Of a DNA stretch of 64,000 bases, positions 45,741 to 53,438 are shown piece by piece (position 1 is the first letter of the stretch; each line of letters starts with the position of its first letter). The position numbers and the translations under genes are program-made. The notes below the pieces were generated by a model. The model saw only the letters and a list, made by a program, of their open reading frames with translations. It was not told the origin of the DNA and ran no database searches. Origin of the DNA: Lentzea kentuckyensis (lineage in GTDB: Bacteria > Actinomycetota > Actinomycetes > Mycobacteriales > Pseudonocardiaceae); contig NZ_MUYM01000102.1 of the NCBI RefSeq assembly GCF_002150765.1, forward strand, positions 18,711-82,710. Reading direction: 5' to 3'.

Positions 45741-46502
45741 CTACGGCTGCTCCCTTCGTGATCCATCGCCATGACCGGTGTTCTCGGTCGCCATGAGTGC
45801 CGCCATGTCGATCGTTCCGGCTATGACACCTTCAGCCACCTTGCTGAGGTGCTTGCCGTGGGTCCTCGAGTACCGGCGCAAGGCGTCGAACGCCTGGCTC
45901 ATGTCGCTCTGCATGCGTTCGGCGAGCACCCCCTTCGCCTGTTCGATGAGCACCCTGCTCTGCAACGCGTTCTGCAGCTGCTCGGCGAGCAGGTCGCGGT
46001 GACTGATGACCTGGGCCTGGAGCAGGCCGATCGTGGCGACGTCCGCCATGGCCTGCGCGACCCTGAGCATCGGCTCGTGGAGTGCTCCCGGCGCGACGGT
46101 GAACAGGTTCAACGCGCCAATGGTCTGTTCCCGCAACCGCATCGGCAGTGCGTGCAGGGCGCTGAACCCGGCACCCCTCGCCGCCGAGGAGAACTCGGGC
46201 CACCGTTGCGGGGCCTCGGCGAAACTGGCGACTGTCACCGGTGCGCTGGTGAGGTAGCACTCCATGCACGGACCCTGCCGGTGCTGGAGTTCGAAGAGTT
46301 CGAGCAACCGGGCACGGTCGCTGGAGGCGCCGACCACCTGCAGCTCACCGTGGTGGTCGACGAGCAGAATGCCGGCGGCGTCCACCTCCAGCGTGGTGAC
46401 GCAGCGGTCCGCCAGAAGGTGCATGAACTCGACCGGGTCGAAGTCGGCGATCAGCGTGTCGGCCAGCTCGACGAACGTTTCGGCCAGATTCTCCAGGGAC
46501 AT
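45741..46502 (-). CDS. GAF-ANTAR RNA-binding regulator
   Basis: A 253-residue protein starting at ATG 46502 (MSLENLAETFVELADTLIAD). GAF domain: VDAAGILLVDHHGELQVVGA, RQGPCMECYLTSAPV and AGFSALHALPMRL. ANTAR: SRVLIEQAKGVLAERMQSDM, then SQAFDALRRYSR. It is a close relative of the product ending at 44563 and shares the same domain order, so the pair likely arose by duplication. It starts 42 bp after the third regulator and probably shares its transcript. A redox or small-molecule signal is likely but unknown. Confidence 0.84.
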   Translation of the reverse strand: MSLENLAETFVELADTLIADFDPVEFMHLLADRCVTTLEVDAAGILLVDHHGELQVVGASSDRARLLELFELQHRQGPCMECYLTSAPVTVASFAEAPQRWPEFSSAARGAGFSALHALPMRLREQTIGALNLFTVAPGALHEPMLRVAQAMADVATIGLLQAQVISHRDLLAEQLQNALQSRVLIEQAKGVLAERMQSDMSQAFDALRRYSRTHGKHLSKVAEGVIAGTIDMAALMATENTGHGDGSRREQP

Positions 46503-46543
46503 GGGCGCCACCTCTGTTGATCGATCGCCGGACGGAGGAGTGA

Positions 46544-47272
46544 TCACTCGAGATCAGACCGGGCCTCCGGACTCAGTCGCAGTCGCCGGGCGACGATGTC
46601 GCGCGAGACATCGACGACCGACTGGTCATGAGCGAACGCGTGTGCGCGCAGTCGCACCAGTGCCTCGTCCATGCTCACCCCCAGCTGGACGGACAGCATC
46701 CCGGTGGCCTGGTGCACCTCGGCACGGCTGAGCGGCATCCCGTCGGCTGGAGGAACCTCGGAGGCGAGGTGCAGACGAGTCAACTCATCCAGCAGCAGGG
46801 ACATGGTGAGATCGGCGATGATGTGCGCGTCGTGCACTTGTTCCGAGGTCAGCGGCCCTGGGCTCGTCCGGTGCAGCGCGAGCGCACCGACACGGATCGC
46901 ACCGCTGCGCAAGGGGAACACGAACACAGCTCGCGCGCCGGTGGCGATCGCGGCCGGTGCGAACAGAGGCCACCTCTGATGGTTCTCCCAGGAGTCCAGC
47001 TGTCCCGCCAGCACCGGCACCCCGGATCGGACCGCGTCCTCACACGGTCCTTCGCCCAGGGTGAACCGCAGGTTCTCGAGCTGGCTGCCGATCTCGTTGG
47101 TCGAATAGCGGGACTCACCCCGGCCCGTGCCGTTCATCAGCGTCAGCTGGGCGCCGCTCACCCCGATCAGCATGATGCACGCCTCGCACACCGCCTCGCT
47201 GGAAGTCGTGACGCCGCGGGCCGCCGCATCGTCGGCGAGGTACGCCAGGAGCTTGGCCAGTCGCTCACCGCT
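46544..47272 (-). CDS. GAF-ANTAR RNA-binding regulator (more divergent)
   Basis: A ~242-residue protein. The GAF part has GVSGAQLTLMNGTGRG, LGEGPCEDAVRSGVPVLAGQ and ARAVFVFPLRSGAIRVGALA. The ANTAR part has SRAEVHQATGMLSVQLGVSM, then DEALVRLRAHAFAHDQS. GTG 47272 is chosen; GTG 47308 would add 12 residues. It lies first in a string of same-strand regulator genes running to 45741, and its upstream neighbours on the same strand are the sigma region-4 and TPR-like genes. Confidence 0.82.
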   Translation of the reverse strand, partial: SGERLAKLLAYLADDAAARGVTTSSEAVCEACIMLIGVSGAQLTLMNGTGRGESRYSTNEIGSQLENLRFTLGEGPCEDAVRSGVPVLAGQLDSWENHQRWPLFAPAAIATGARAVFVFPLRSGAIRVGALALHRTSPGPLTSEQVHDAHIIADLTMSLLLDELTRLHLASEVPPADGMPLSRAEVHQATGMLSVQLGVSMDEALVRLRAHAFAHDQSVVDVSRDIVARRLRLSPEARSDLE

Positions 47273-47333
47273 CACCGACTCCGCCTTCCGTTGCGAAAAG
47301 CATCCCACGTGAAGCAGTTCATGCCGGGAGGGG

Positions 47334-47531
47334 TCACCGCCGCGTGATCACCGCCCGCAGTACTTCGAGCGCCTGGTGCTGCACCAGGCGGACCGCCGCC
47401 GGACTGGAGCCCAGCACCAGTGCCGCCTGCTCGGCGGACAGCCCGTGCACGACGCGCAACGCCAGCACCGCGCGTTGCTCGTCGGTGAGCACCGCCAGGC
47501 ACCACGGGCCGGGTCCGGGCGAACCACTCAC
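47334..47531 (-). CDS. Free-standing sigma-70 region 4-like helix-turn-helix protein
   Basis: A 65-residue product: VLTDEQRAVLALRVVHGLSA followed by EQAALVLGSSPAAVRLVQHQA, which is region 4 of ECF sigma factors and nothing else. GTG 47531 overlaps the stop of the TPR-like gene (GTGA), so translation is coupled. It may be a remnant of an ECF sigma gene, or a small DNA/RNA-polymerase-binding regulator. The clean frame and coupling argue for a working gene. Confidence 0.55.
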   Translation of the reverse strand: MSGSPGPGPWCLAVLTDEQRAVLALRVVHGLSAEQAALVLGSSPAAVRLVQHQALEVLRAVITRR

Positions 47532-48463
47532 GGCGCCGGCGGCCCGGGGGTGTCGGCACCCGCGTCGATGCGGTCGGCGAGCGCCTGTGCGGAGGTGTGG
47601 TCCCGGTGCTTGCGGGCGTGCGACGCGAGCGGGCGTAAACGATCGCGAATGCGGGCTGACCCAACGGTCTCCGACGTCGCGAGCGCACGCAGACCGGTGT
47701 CCACGCCGGCTTCCACATCCCCTTCGATCAGATGGCTGGTGGACAGCAGGATCAGGCTGAGCGTCCGACTGCGGACCATGCCCTCGCCGTATCCGTCGAT
47801 CGCCGTGGTGAGCAACGGAATGGCGCTCTGTGCGTACTGCCGACCCGTGGTGCAGGCGAGGTCCGCGTGCACGGCTCCGGCCAGTCCGGACAGATCCGCC
47901 TCGGTGAAGAACTCCGCCCAGCCCGCCACGCCGGTGCGGTTCGTGGCAGCGAACTGCTCCTGACCGCGGTCGAGCAAGGTGCGGGCATCATGCTCCGCGC
48001 CCTTCTTGGCGCACACCCAGGCAGTGTTGACCGACAGGATGCTGGCGGCTAGGCCATCGCTGGACCGGGATGCCGCGAGCCGCCCGACGTCGAAGTACCG
48101 CAACGCCTCATCGAAGTGTCCGTGGTGCAGGAACACCCGGCCGAGCCGGTAACACACGTTGGCGGTCAGCCCATCCGCGCGGGCAAGCCCCGCGAGCACC
48201 AGGGCGTGGCAGAAGTGGTTGTACGCGGAGTTGACCAGACCGGCGTCGAAGCACACCCAGCCCGCCAGGTTCCGCAGGTCCGCCATGGCGACGTAAAGCC
48301 TCTGCCGCACCTGTTCGGACGCGGGTGAGGTGAGCAGCGGAAGACTTCCGCGGACCCGCAACCGGACATCGTCGAGACAGCTCTCGCCGCCTTTGAGGTA
48401 GTCCATCTCGCGCAACGCGCGGGTGCTCTCCTCCAGGCGCGCGACATCGGATAGCCCGATCAT
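47528..48463 (-). CDS. TPR-like helical protein (regulator C-terminal half without HTH)
   Basis: A 311-residue all-helical protein starting at ATG 48463 with GAGGTG ten bases upstream. It has recurrent TPR-type pairs (FDAGLVNSAYNHFCHALVLA, then GRVFLHHGHFDEALRYFDVG). It corresponds to the C-terminal half of the actinobacterial XRE-TPR regulators (VARLEESTRALREMDYLKGG is their linker), but the DNA-binding head is missing. It is translationally coupled to the region-4 protein, which could supply the DNA-binding function in trans. Confidence 0.6.
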   Translation of the reverse strand: MIGLSDVARLEESTRALREMDYLKGGESCLDDVRLRVRGSLPLLTSPASEQVRQRLYVAMADLRNLAGWVCFDAGLVNSAYNHFCHALVLAGLARADGLTANVCYRLGRVFLHHGHFDEALRYFDVGRLAASRSSDGLAASILSVNTAWVCAKKGAEHDARTLLDRGQEQFAATNRTGVAGWAEFFTEADLSGLAGAVHADLACTTGRQYAQSAIPLLTTAIDGYGEGMVRSRTLSLILLSTSHLIEGDVEAGVDTGLRALATSETVGSARIRDRLRPLASHARKHRDHTSAQALADRIDAGADTPGPPAP

Positions 48464-48647
48464 GGCAGACCGCACCTCAGACCGTGGGTGGATGCTGAGT
48501 GGCACCGCCGGGGTCCGGGGCGGTCGGACAGTTCCCGATACTAGTGCACGCGCAGTTCCCGGTCAGCTGATCAGCTTCCAGCCGTTGAACTGGTGTTGAC
48601 TTTCTCCGCTGTCCAATCTGTGGCGTGGTCGGCTCCGAACCACAGGT

Positions 48648-50147
48648 GTGAAGGCAACACGATCCATCCTCATCGGCCTGGTGTCGGTGGCCGCGGCCTT
48701 GGCGGCGGGACACCTCGTCGCCGGACTGGTGAGCCCGCTGGCGTCGCCGTTCCTCGCGGTCGGCAACACCGCCATCGACCTGACACCTCACCAGCTCAAG
48801 GATTTCGCGGTCCGCACGTTCGGTGAGAACGACAAGCTGGTGCTGCTGGGCGGCATGGCCGTTGTGCTCGCCGCGCTCGGTGTGGTGGCGGGGTTGGTAT
48901 CGCGGCGCAGTCCGTGGCCGGGTATGGCTCTCGCCGGTGCGCTTGGCCTGCTTGGAGCCGCCGCAGTGCTCACCAGGCCGACAACGACGGCGTGGTCGGT
49001 GGTCGCACCATTGGCCAGTCTCGTGGTCGGTGTTCTGGTATTTCGCTGGTTGTGGTCGCAGGCGCCTGCCGAGGTGCCCGGACGGCGGAGGTTCCTGTTG
49101 TCGACCGCCGCGATCGCCGCAGGGGCCGGTGTTGCGGCGGTGGGCGGGCAGTTGCTCGCCGGCCGCGTGGACGTCGAGGCTTCCCGGCGTGGAATCACGT
49201 TGCGCCCCAGGGTGAAAGCGCCGGAGATTCCGTTCAGCGCTGACTTCTCCCGTGAGGGCACCCCGCCGTTCCTGACTCCGAACGACAAGTTCTACCGCGT
49301 CGACACCGCGCTGAGCGTGCCGCGCCTGAGGGCGGAGGACTGGCGGCTGCGGGTACACGGCATGGTGGACAACGAGATGGTGCTGACCTACGACGACTTG
49401 CTGCGGCGTCCGTTGGAGGAGAAGACGATCACGTTGGTGTGCGTGTCGAACGAGGTCGGCGGCCCGTACATCTCGACGTCGAACTTCATCGGCGTCTCCC
49501 TGCCCGACCTGTTGCGGGACGCGGGCATTCGTCCTGGTGCCGACCAGCTCGCGACGCGCAGCGTGGACGGCTGGACGTGCGGTACCCCGGTCGAGTCGAT
49601 CATGGCGCCGGGCTCGAACGCGATGCTCGCCATCGGGATGAACGGTGAGCCGTTGCCGCTGGAGCGGGGTTTCCCCGTGCGCATGGTCGTGCCTGGTCTT
49701 TACGGATACGTCTCGGCGACGAAATGGCTGGTGGACGCCGAGCTCACCACCTTCGACGCGTTCGACCCGTACTGGGCGCAGCGCGGCTGGGGGAAGAAGG
49801 CGCCGGTCAAGGTCATGTCCCGCATCGACCGGCCGAAGTCCTTCGAACGGGTGCCGGCGGGCAAGTTCGTCGTGGCGGGCATCGCCTGGGCCCAGCACGT
49901 CGGCATCGATCGCGTGGAGGTGCGCGTGGACGGAGGGCCGTGGCAGGAGGCGACGCTCGCCACCGAGGTCAACATCGACACCTGGCGGATGTGGCGCATC
50001 GAGCTGGACCTGAAAGAGGGCAACCACACCGTGGAATGCCGTGCCACCAATCGGAAGGGTGACACCCAGACCAACGAGCGCGCGGCTCCCGTCCCCGACG
50101 GGGCGACGGGCTGGCACTCGATGGTCTTCACCTCGGTGGCAGGCTAG
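48648..50147 (+). CDS. Membrane-anchored molybdopterin oxidoreductase, sulfite oxidase family
   Basis: A 499-residue protein. The N-terminal ~145 residues contain four hydrophobic segments, and GRRRFLLSTAAIAAGAGVAA (~150) resembles a twin-arginine segment. The rest is the sulfite-oxidase-type molybdopterin domain: DNEMVLTYDDLLRRP, the Mo-ligand Cys in ITLVCVSNEVGG (~265), DGWTCGTPVE and FPVRMVVPGLYGY. A C-terminal dimerisation (Mo-co) domain has IAWAQHVGIDRVEVRVDGGP. It likely oxidises or reduces a sulfur or sulfoxide compound outside the membrane. GTG 48648 is the start. Confidence 0.84.
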   Translation: MKATRSILIGLVSVAAALAAGHLVAGLVSPLASPFLAVGNTAIDLTPHQLKDFAVRTFGENDKLVLLGGMAVVLAALGVVAGLVSRRSPWPGMALAGALGLLGAAAVLTRPTTTAWSVVAPLASLVVGVLVFRWLWSQAPAEVPGRRRFLLSTAAIAAGAGVAAVGGQLLAGRVDVEASRRGITLRPRVKAPEIPFSADFSREGTPPFLTPNDKFYRVDTALSVPRLRAEDWRLRVHGMVDNEMVLTYDDLLRRPLEEKTITLVCVSNEVGGPYISTSNFIGVSLPDLLRDAGIRPGADQLATRSVDGWTCGTPVESIMAPGSNAMLAIGMNGEPLPLERGFPVRMVVPGLYGYVSATKWLVDAELTTFDAFDPYWAQRGWGKKAPVKVMSRIDRPKSFERVPAGKFVVAGIAWAQHVGIDRVEVRVDGGPWQEATLATEVNIDTWRMWRIELDLKEGNHTVECRATNRKGDTQTNERAAPVPDGATGWHSMVFTSVAG

Positions 50148-50348
50148 GCGTACCTCTTCGCCCAACACTGTCCATATCAGACAGTGGCCCATCCACTGTG
50201 GACATTTGTTCTTCGGTGGACCTCTTCGCTGGTCACGCGTGATCCGCAGATCTGTTGGTAACAGGTCGATAACCACACCCATCCGCTCGTCGAGGGGTGG
50301 CGAATCACCTGTAGCAACCGCCCGAACACTCCTTGGAGATGTCTCGTC

Positions 50349-50996
50349 ATGAACAAGACCGTTCGCAACACCGTCCTGGCCGTCGGCGCCGCCTCGCTCG
50401 CCCTCTTCGGCGCGGCGTGCGGCGCGGGTGACATGGCCGGCAGCAACAACTCCAGCGCCGCGCCCACCCCGACGACGACGTCGTCCGCCGCGATGGCCGA
50501 CCCGGCCAAGGATCTCGTCGGTCCCGGCTGTGCCGACTACGCGAAGCAGGTCCCGTCCGGTGCCGGTTCCGTGTCGGGCATGGCCGCCGACCCGGTCGCC
50601 GTCGCCGCGAGCAACAACCCGCTGCTCACCACGCTCGTGAGCGCGGTGTCCGGCAAGCTGAACCCGAAGGTGAACCTGGTCTCGACGCTCAACGGCGCCG
50701 AGTTCACGGTCTTCGCGCCGGTCGACTCGGCGTTCGCGAAGATCGACGCCGCGACGATCGAGAAGCTCAAGACCGACGACGCGCTGCTGACCAAGATCCT
50801 GACTTACCACGTCGTCCCCGGCCAGATCTCGCCCGACAAGATCGCCGGTGACCAGAAGACCGTGCAGACCGGCACGGTGAAGGTCAGCGGTTCCAAGGAC
50901 GCGCTGAAGGTCAACGACGCCAACGTGATCTGCGGCGGCGTGCACACCGCCAACGCCACCGTCTACCTCATCGACTCGGTGCTGATGCCCGCCTGA
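50349..50996 (+). CDS. FAS1 (fasciclin) domain lipoprotein
   Basis: A 215-residue lipoprotein. The signal peptide ends in the lipobox LFGAAC (Cys ~24), followed by a Ser/Thr/Ala-rich spacer. The fasciclin domain (~88-215) shows LVSTLNGAEFTVFAPVDSAF and LTYHVVPGQIS, ending VYLIDSVLMPA, like mycobacterial MPT70/MPT83. Such proteins are cell-surface adhesion or signalling lipoproteins. It lies 200 bp after the molybdoenzyme gene on the same strand and ends at a strong terminator. Confidence 0.88.
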   Translation: MNKTVRNTVLAVGAASLALFGAACGAGDMAGSNNSSAAPTPTTTSSAAMADPAKDLVGPGCADYAKQVPSGAGSVSGMAADPVAVAASNNPLLTTLVSAVSGKLNPKVNLVSTLNGAEFTVFAPVDSAFAKIDAATIEKLKTDDALLTKILTYHVVPGQISPDKIAGDQKTVQTGTVKVSGSKDALKVNDANVICGGVHTANATVYLIDSVLMPA

Positions 50997-51020
50997 CATC
51001 TCCAGGGCAGCAGTACCGCG

Positions 51021-51060
51021 ACTCCGGGAACCGCGCTGTGTGCGCGGTTTCCGGAGTTTT
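51021..51060 (+). terminator. Terminator of the FAS1 gene
   Basis: ACTCCGGGAACCGCGC pairs with GCGCGGTTTCCGGAGT (one G-T mismatch-type pair) around TGTGT, followed by TTTT. It lies 25 bases after the stop codon. Confidence 0.8.
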
Positions 51061-51102
51061 CACGTCTGCCGGCCGCCTGTTCGCCGCAGTCGGGCTCGCG
51101 CC

Positions 51103-51139
51103 GAAAGGCCGCCCCGGAGCGCGGTCGGGGCGGCCTTTC
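51103..51139. terminator. Second strong terminator hairpin
   Basis: GAAAGGCCGCCCCG pairs perfectly with CGGGGCGGCCTTTC around a nine-base loop. It lies just beyond the minus-strand gene fragment at 51155-51400 and backs onto the FAS1 terminator, so it probably ended that lost gene. Confidence 0.65.
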
Positions 51140-51154
51140 CGAACACAGCTGGGG

Positions 51155-51400
51155 TCAGAGACCAGGTCGAGATCGTTGAGCACGCCGTCGAAGCCGTTGG
51201 TGACGCCGTGCACCGCGGCAGTCAGGCCGGAGACGGCGCCGAGGACCGTGTTGTCGTCGATCTGCTGGCCGGCGGTGTTCTGCAGCGTGCTCATCAGGTC
51301 GAGCTGCTGGCCGAGGTCCAGGTCGGAGATGGTCGAGCCGAAGTCGCCCAGCGAGGTGACCGGGGCGAAGTCCAGCACGAGCGGCAGCAGCTCGAGGTGT
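51155..51400 (-). pseudogene. 3' fragment of an unidentified gene (possibly IniB-type)
   Basis: The minus strand has protein-like sequence VTSLGDFGSTISDLDLGQQ, ending GFDGVLNDLDLV, then loses coding character just before the terminator at 51103-51139. The repetitive Gly/Asp/Leu style recalls actinobacterial IniB-like proteins. The 5' part has been replaced by a sigma factor fragment on the opposite strand. Confidence 0.4.
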
Positions 51401-51630
51401 GGCGCAAGGCAAGTCGCTACGACTCCTCGCTGGGCAGCCCGTCCACCTGGGTCATGACGATCACGCACCGCCGCGCCGTCGACCGGGTGCGCTCGGCGCA
51501 GACCGCCGCCGACCGTGAGATGCAGGTGGCACGGCGCGAGACTGACCGGCCGTTCGACGACGTCAGCGAGCAGGCGGCCGTGCGGTTCGAGCAATGGCAG
51601 GTGCGCCAGTGCCTGAGCACGCTCATGGAC
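51391..51630 (+). pseudogene. Internal fragment of an ECF sigma factor gene (SigK-like)
   Basis: The plus frame reads LEVWRKASRYDSSLGSPSTW, then ITHRRAVDRVRSAQTAADRE and RPFDDVSEQAAVRFEQWQVR: the end of sigma region 2 through the linker to the start of region 4 as in SigK-type ECF factors. Both ends of the gene are absent. It is joined to an unrelated fragment on each side. Confidence 0.65.
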
Positions 51631-51758
51631 AGCTTGGCGCTGCTGAATCCCACGCGTTCGCCTGCCTCGGCGAGGCTGAGCTCCCGCTCGTTGCGCCACC
51701 CGGCCAACTGTCGCCCGACAGCGCGCTCAAGCGCCGTAGCACGGAAGTCCTTGGGCAT
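51620..51758 (-). pseudogene. 5' fragment of an XRE-type regulator gene
   Basis: From ATG 51756-51758 the minus strand encodes MPKDFRATALERAVGRQLAG, then WRNERELSLAEAGERVGFSS, the first helices of an actinobacterial XRE/DUF5753 regulator. The frame passes into the antisense of the sigma fragment after ~45 residues, so the gene is cut within its helix-turn-helix. Confidence 0.55.
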
Positions 51759-52178
51759 TTTCGGGCCTGCCGTCTTACGGCTGGGCGGCCTCGTGTGCCG
51801 CACGAGGACCCTGGTTCGTGGCGGCGACGTACAGTCCCGCCTTGAGCGCGTCTTCTCGCCGCTGCAGAAGGTGGACGAGGCCGAGCGGGAACATCGAGTG
51901 CTCGATCTCGCCCGACTGGCCGACGTTCGGCACTGGGCGGTGCTGAAGCGAACATCACTACGGTGACATGGTTGTCGTAGGCGTCGGTGGCCTGGATCGG
52001 GTGATGACCACGAGTCGATGTGGAGACTGCACGGGCGCTCCCCTCTTCGGCGCAACAGCTGGCAAACGGCACGGCACCAACGTGGGTGAAGTAGGTCAGG
52101 TCCTCGGTCAGCTGACGGAACAGAAAAGATCCGCCCGCTGAGGACTCCGGTGTGGCGTCATGTTCTGCTCCGGAGCGC
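51759..52178. other. Scrambled stretch without an intact gene
   Basis: About 420 bases that hold pieces only. A plus frame near 51830-51966 (RLERVFSPLQKVDEAEREHR) looks protein-like but has no identifiable start or family. A 44-base copy of part of the flavoprotein gene lies at 52083-52126. No promoter can be assigned. Confidence 0.45.
52083..52126 (+). repeat. 44-bp exact copy of an internal segment of the CPYC flavoprotein gene
   Basis: Bases 52083-52126 are identical to 53844-53887, which lie inside the flavoprotein gene at 53399-54436. The flanks differ. It marks a past copy or partial deletion of that gene next to the NmrA-like gene. Confidence 0.85.
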
Positions 52179-53186
52179 TCAGTGGTTCGGGGCAGCCGCC
52201 AGTTCGGGCAGGCGAGTGTTGTTCTGCAGCGCCCACCGCATGGTCCGAGGTGGGCGCCCGAGCAGGGTTTCCAGTTGGTCGGTGACGACGTCGTACCGCC
52301 CGCCGGCGATCAGCCTGGTCTGAATCCTCAGGTGCGCCGCCACATGTCGGGCCGCAGCCGGATCGCCCAGGGTCTCCTGCAGGACGGCCTCGTCAATGAA
52401 GGCCTCGTTCCAGGCCTCCACTTCCTCAGGCATGTAGGTGACCTGGCGTCCCAGCACGGCTGCGTAGTCCTCAGCGAACCCGTACATGTCCTTCAGCTCC
52501 GGGCCGGTGAGCGCGTAGGACTTCGAGATGTGCGGTGCGGGGTCGACCAGCATCTTCACGCACGCCTCTGCCAGGTCGTGAACGGCGATGGGCGCGAGCC
52601 GCTGGTTGCCGAAGGGCAGGCGCAGTTCACCGTTGCTCAGCGGGCCCAGTGGCATCCAGGTCAGGACGGGGGTCTCGGCGAACAGGGTCGCACGCACGTT
52701 CACGGTCGGAATGCCGGACCAGTCCAGCACCCGCTCGCAGACCCAGTGTGCCCGCTGCTGCGGTGACCAGTCCGTGACCAGTCCGCCGAGCCAGGAACGC
52801 CGCTCCTCATCCGGTGTGGTCATCTTCTCGAGCGTCATGTACGACTGCTCGTAGTTGGACATGTTCACGAAGGCCTCGATGTCGCCCTGGGCTCGCGCCG
52901 CGGCGGCCATCAAGGTGAGGGCATCGGTGTAGTACGGCTGCGGGCTCATGCTGAAGTAGATGCGCCGGACACCCTTCAGCGCGGCGGCCACGTCCGCGAG
53001 TTTGAGCAGGTCGCCGACGAAGACCTCGGCCCCGGCCTCGCGCAGCGACTGCGCGCGTTCGTCGTCCCGTCGCACGAACGCGCGCACCGGGTGGCCCTGT
53101 TCGAGCAGCATGTCGACCATCACCCTGCTCACGCCACCGACTTGGCCGCCGGCGCCGGTGATCAGAATGGGATTGCGCTCCGTCAT
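52179..53186 (-). CDS. NmrA-like NAD(P)-binding protein
   Basis: A 335-residue atypical short-chain dehydrogenase starting at ATG 53184-53186 (MTERNPILITGAGGQVGGVS). The glycine motif GAGGQVGG (~10-17) binds NAD(P), and FVRRDDERAQSLREAGAEVFVG and GDLLKLADVAAALKGVRRIY match NmrA/QOR2-type redox sensors or quinone reductases. The catalytic YxxxK of classical SDRs is absent. The ribosome binding site and first six codons (MTERNP) belong to a repeat shared with the FAD monooxygenase at 59.6-60.8 kb. It follows the CPYC flavoprotein gene on the same strand. Confidence 0.8.
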   Translation of the reverse strand: MTERNPILITGAGGQVGGVSRVMVDMLLEQGHPVRAFVRRDDERAQSLREAGAEVFVGDLLKLADVAAALKGVRRIYFSMSPQPYYTDALTLMAAAARAQGDIEAFVNMSNYEQSYMTLEKMTTPDEERRSWLGGLVTDWSPQQRAHWVCERVLDWSGIPTVNVRATLFAETPVLTWMPLGPLSNGELRLPFGNQRLAPIAVHDLAEACVKMLVDPAPHISKSYALTGPELKDMYGFAEDYAAVLGRQVTYMPEEVEAWNEAFIDEAVLQETLGDPAAARHVAAHLRIQTRLIAGGRYDVVTDQLETLLGRPPRTMRWALQNNTRLPELAAAPNH

Positions 53187-53438
53187 TGTCGTGTCCTTCA
53201 TCTGGTTGGGATGGGTCGGCCGTTCAGGAAGCCGAGGAGTGTGGCATTGACCTCGGCGGGACGCTCCTGCTGCTTGCTTGCTGGGCATGGCTGAAACCGC
53301 CTGGAAACTGGTCGGTTTCCAGGCGGGAAAACAGGTCGGTTTCGTCGCCGACGACGGTGAGGCGAGCGGTGGCGGGCTGAGATCTCAGGGCTTCAAGATC
53401 ATCGTGTGGCCCCTTCTAGGCCTACCTCGGCGATCCCT
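53167..53438. repeat. Duplicated intergenic spacer, copy A
   Basis: This segment is ~85% alike (by eye) to 60792-61079. It covers the first six codons and ribosome binding site of the NmrA-like gene, a spacer with an 11-bp inverted repeat (CGCCTGGAAAC / GTTTCCAGGCG, 53298-53325) and the last ~13 codons plus stop of the flavoprotein gene. The hairpin is fully conserved in both copies and may end or regulate transcription between the two genes. Confidence 0.8.

Noticed and set aside
48477..50999. An 840-codon minus-strand frame
   Set aside because: It is the antisense of the sulfite-oxidase-family and FAS1 genes and lacks protein-like composition.
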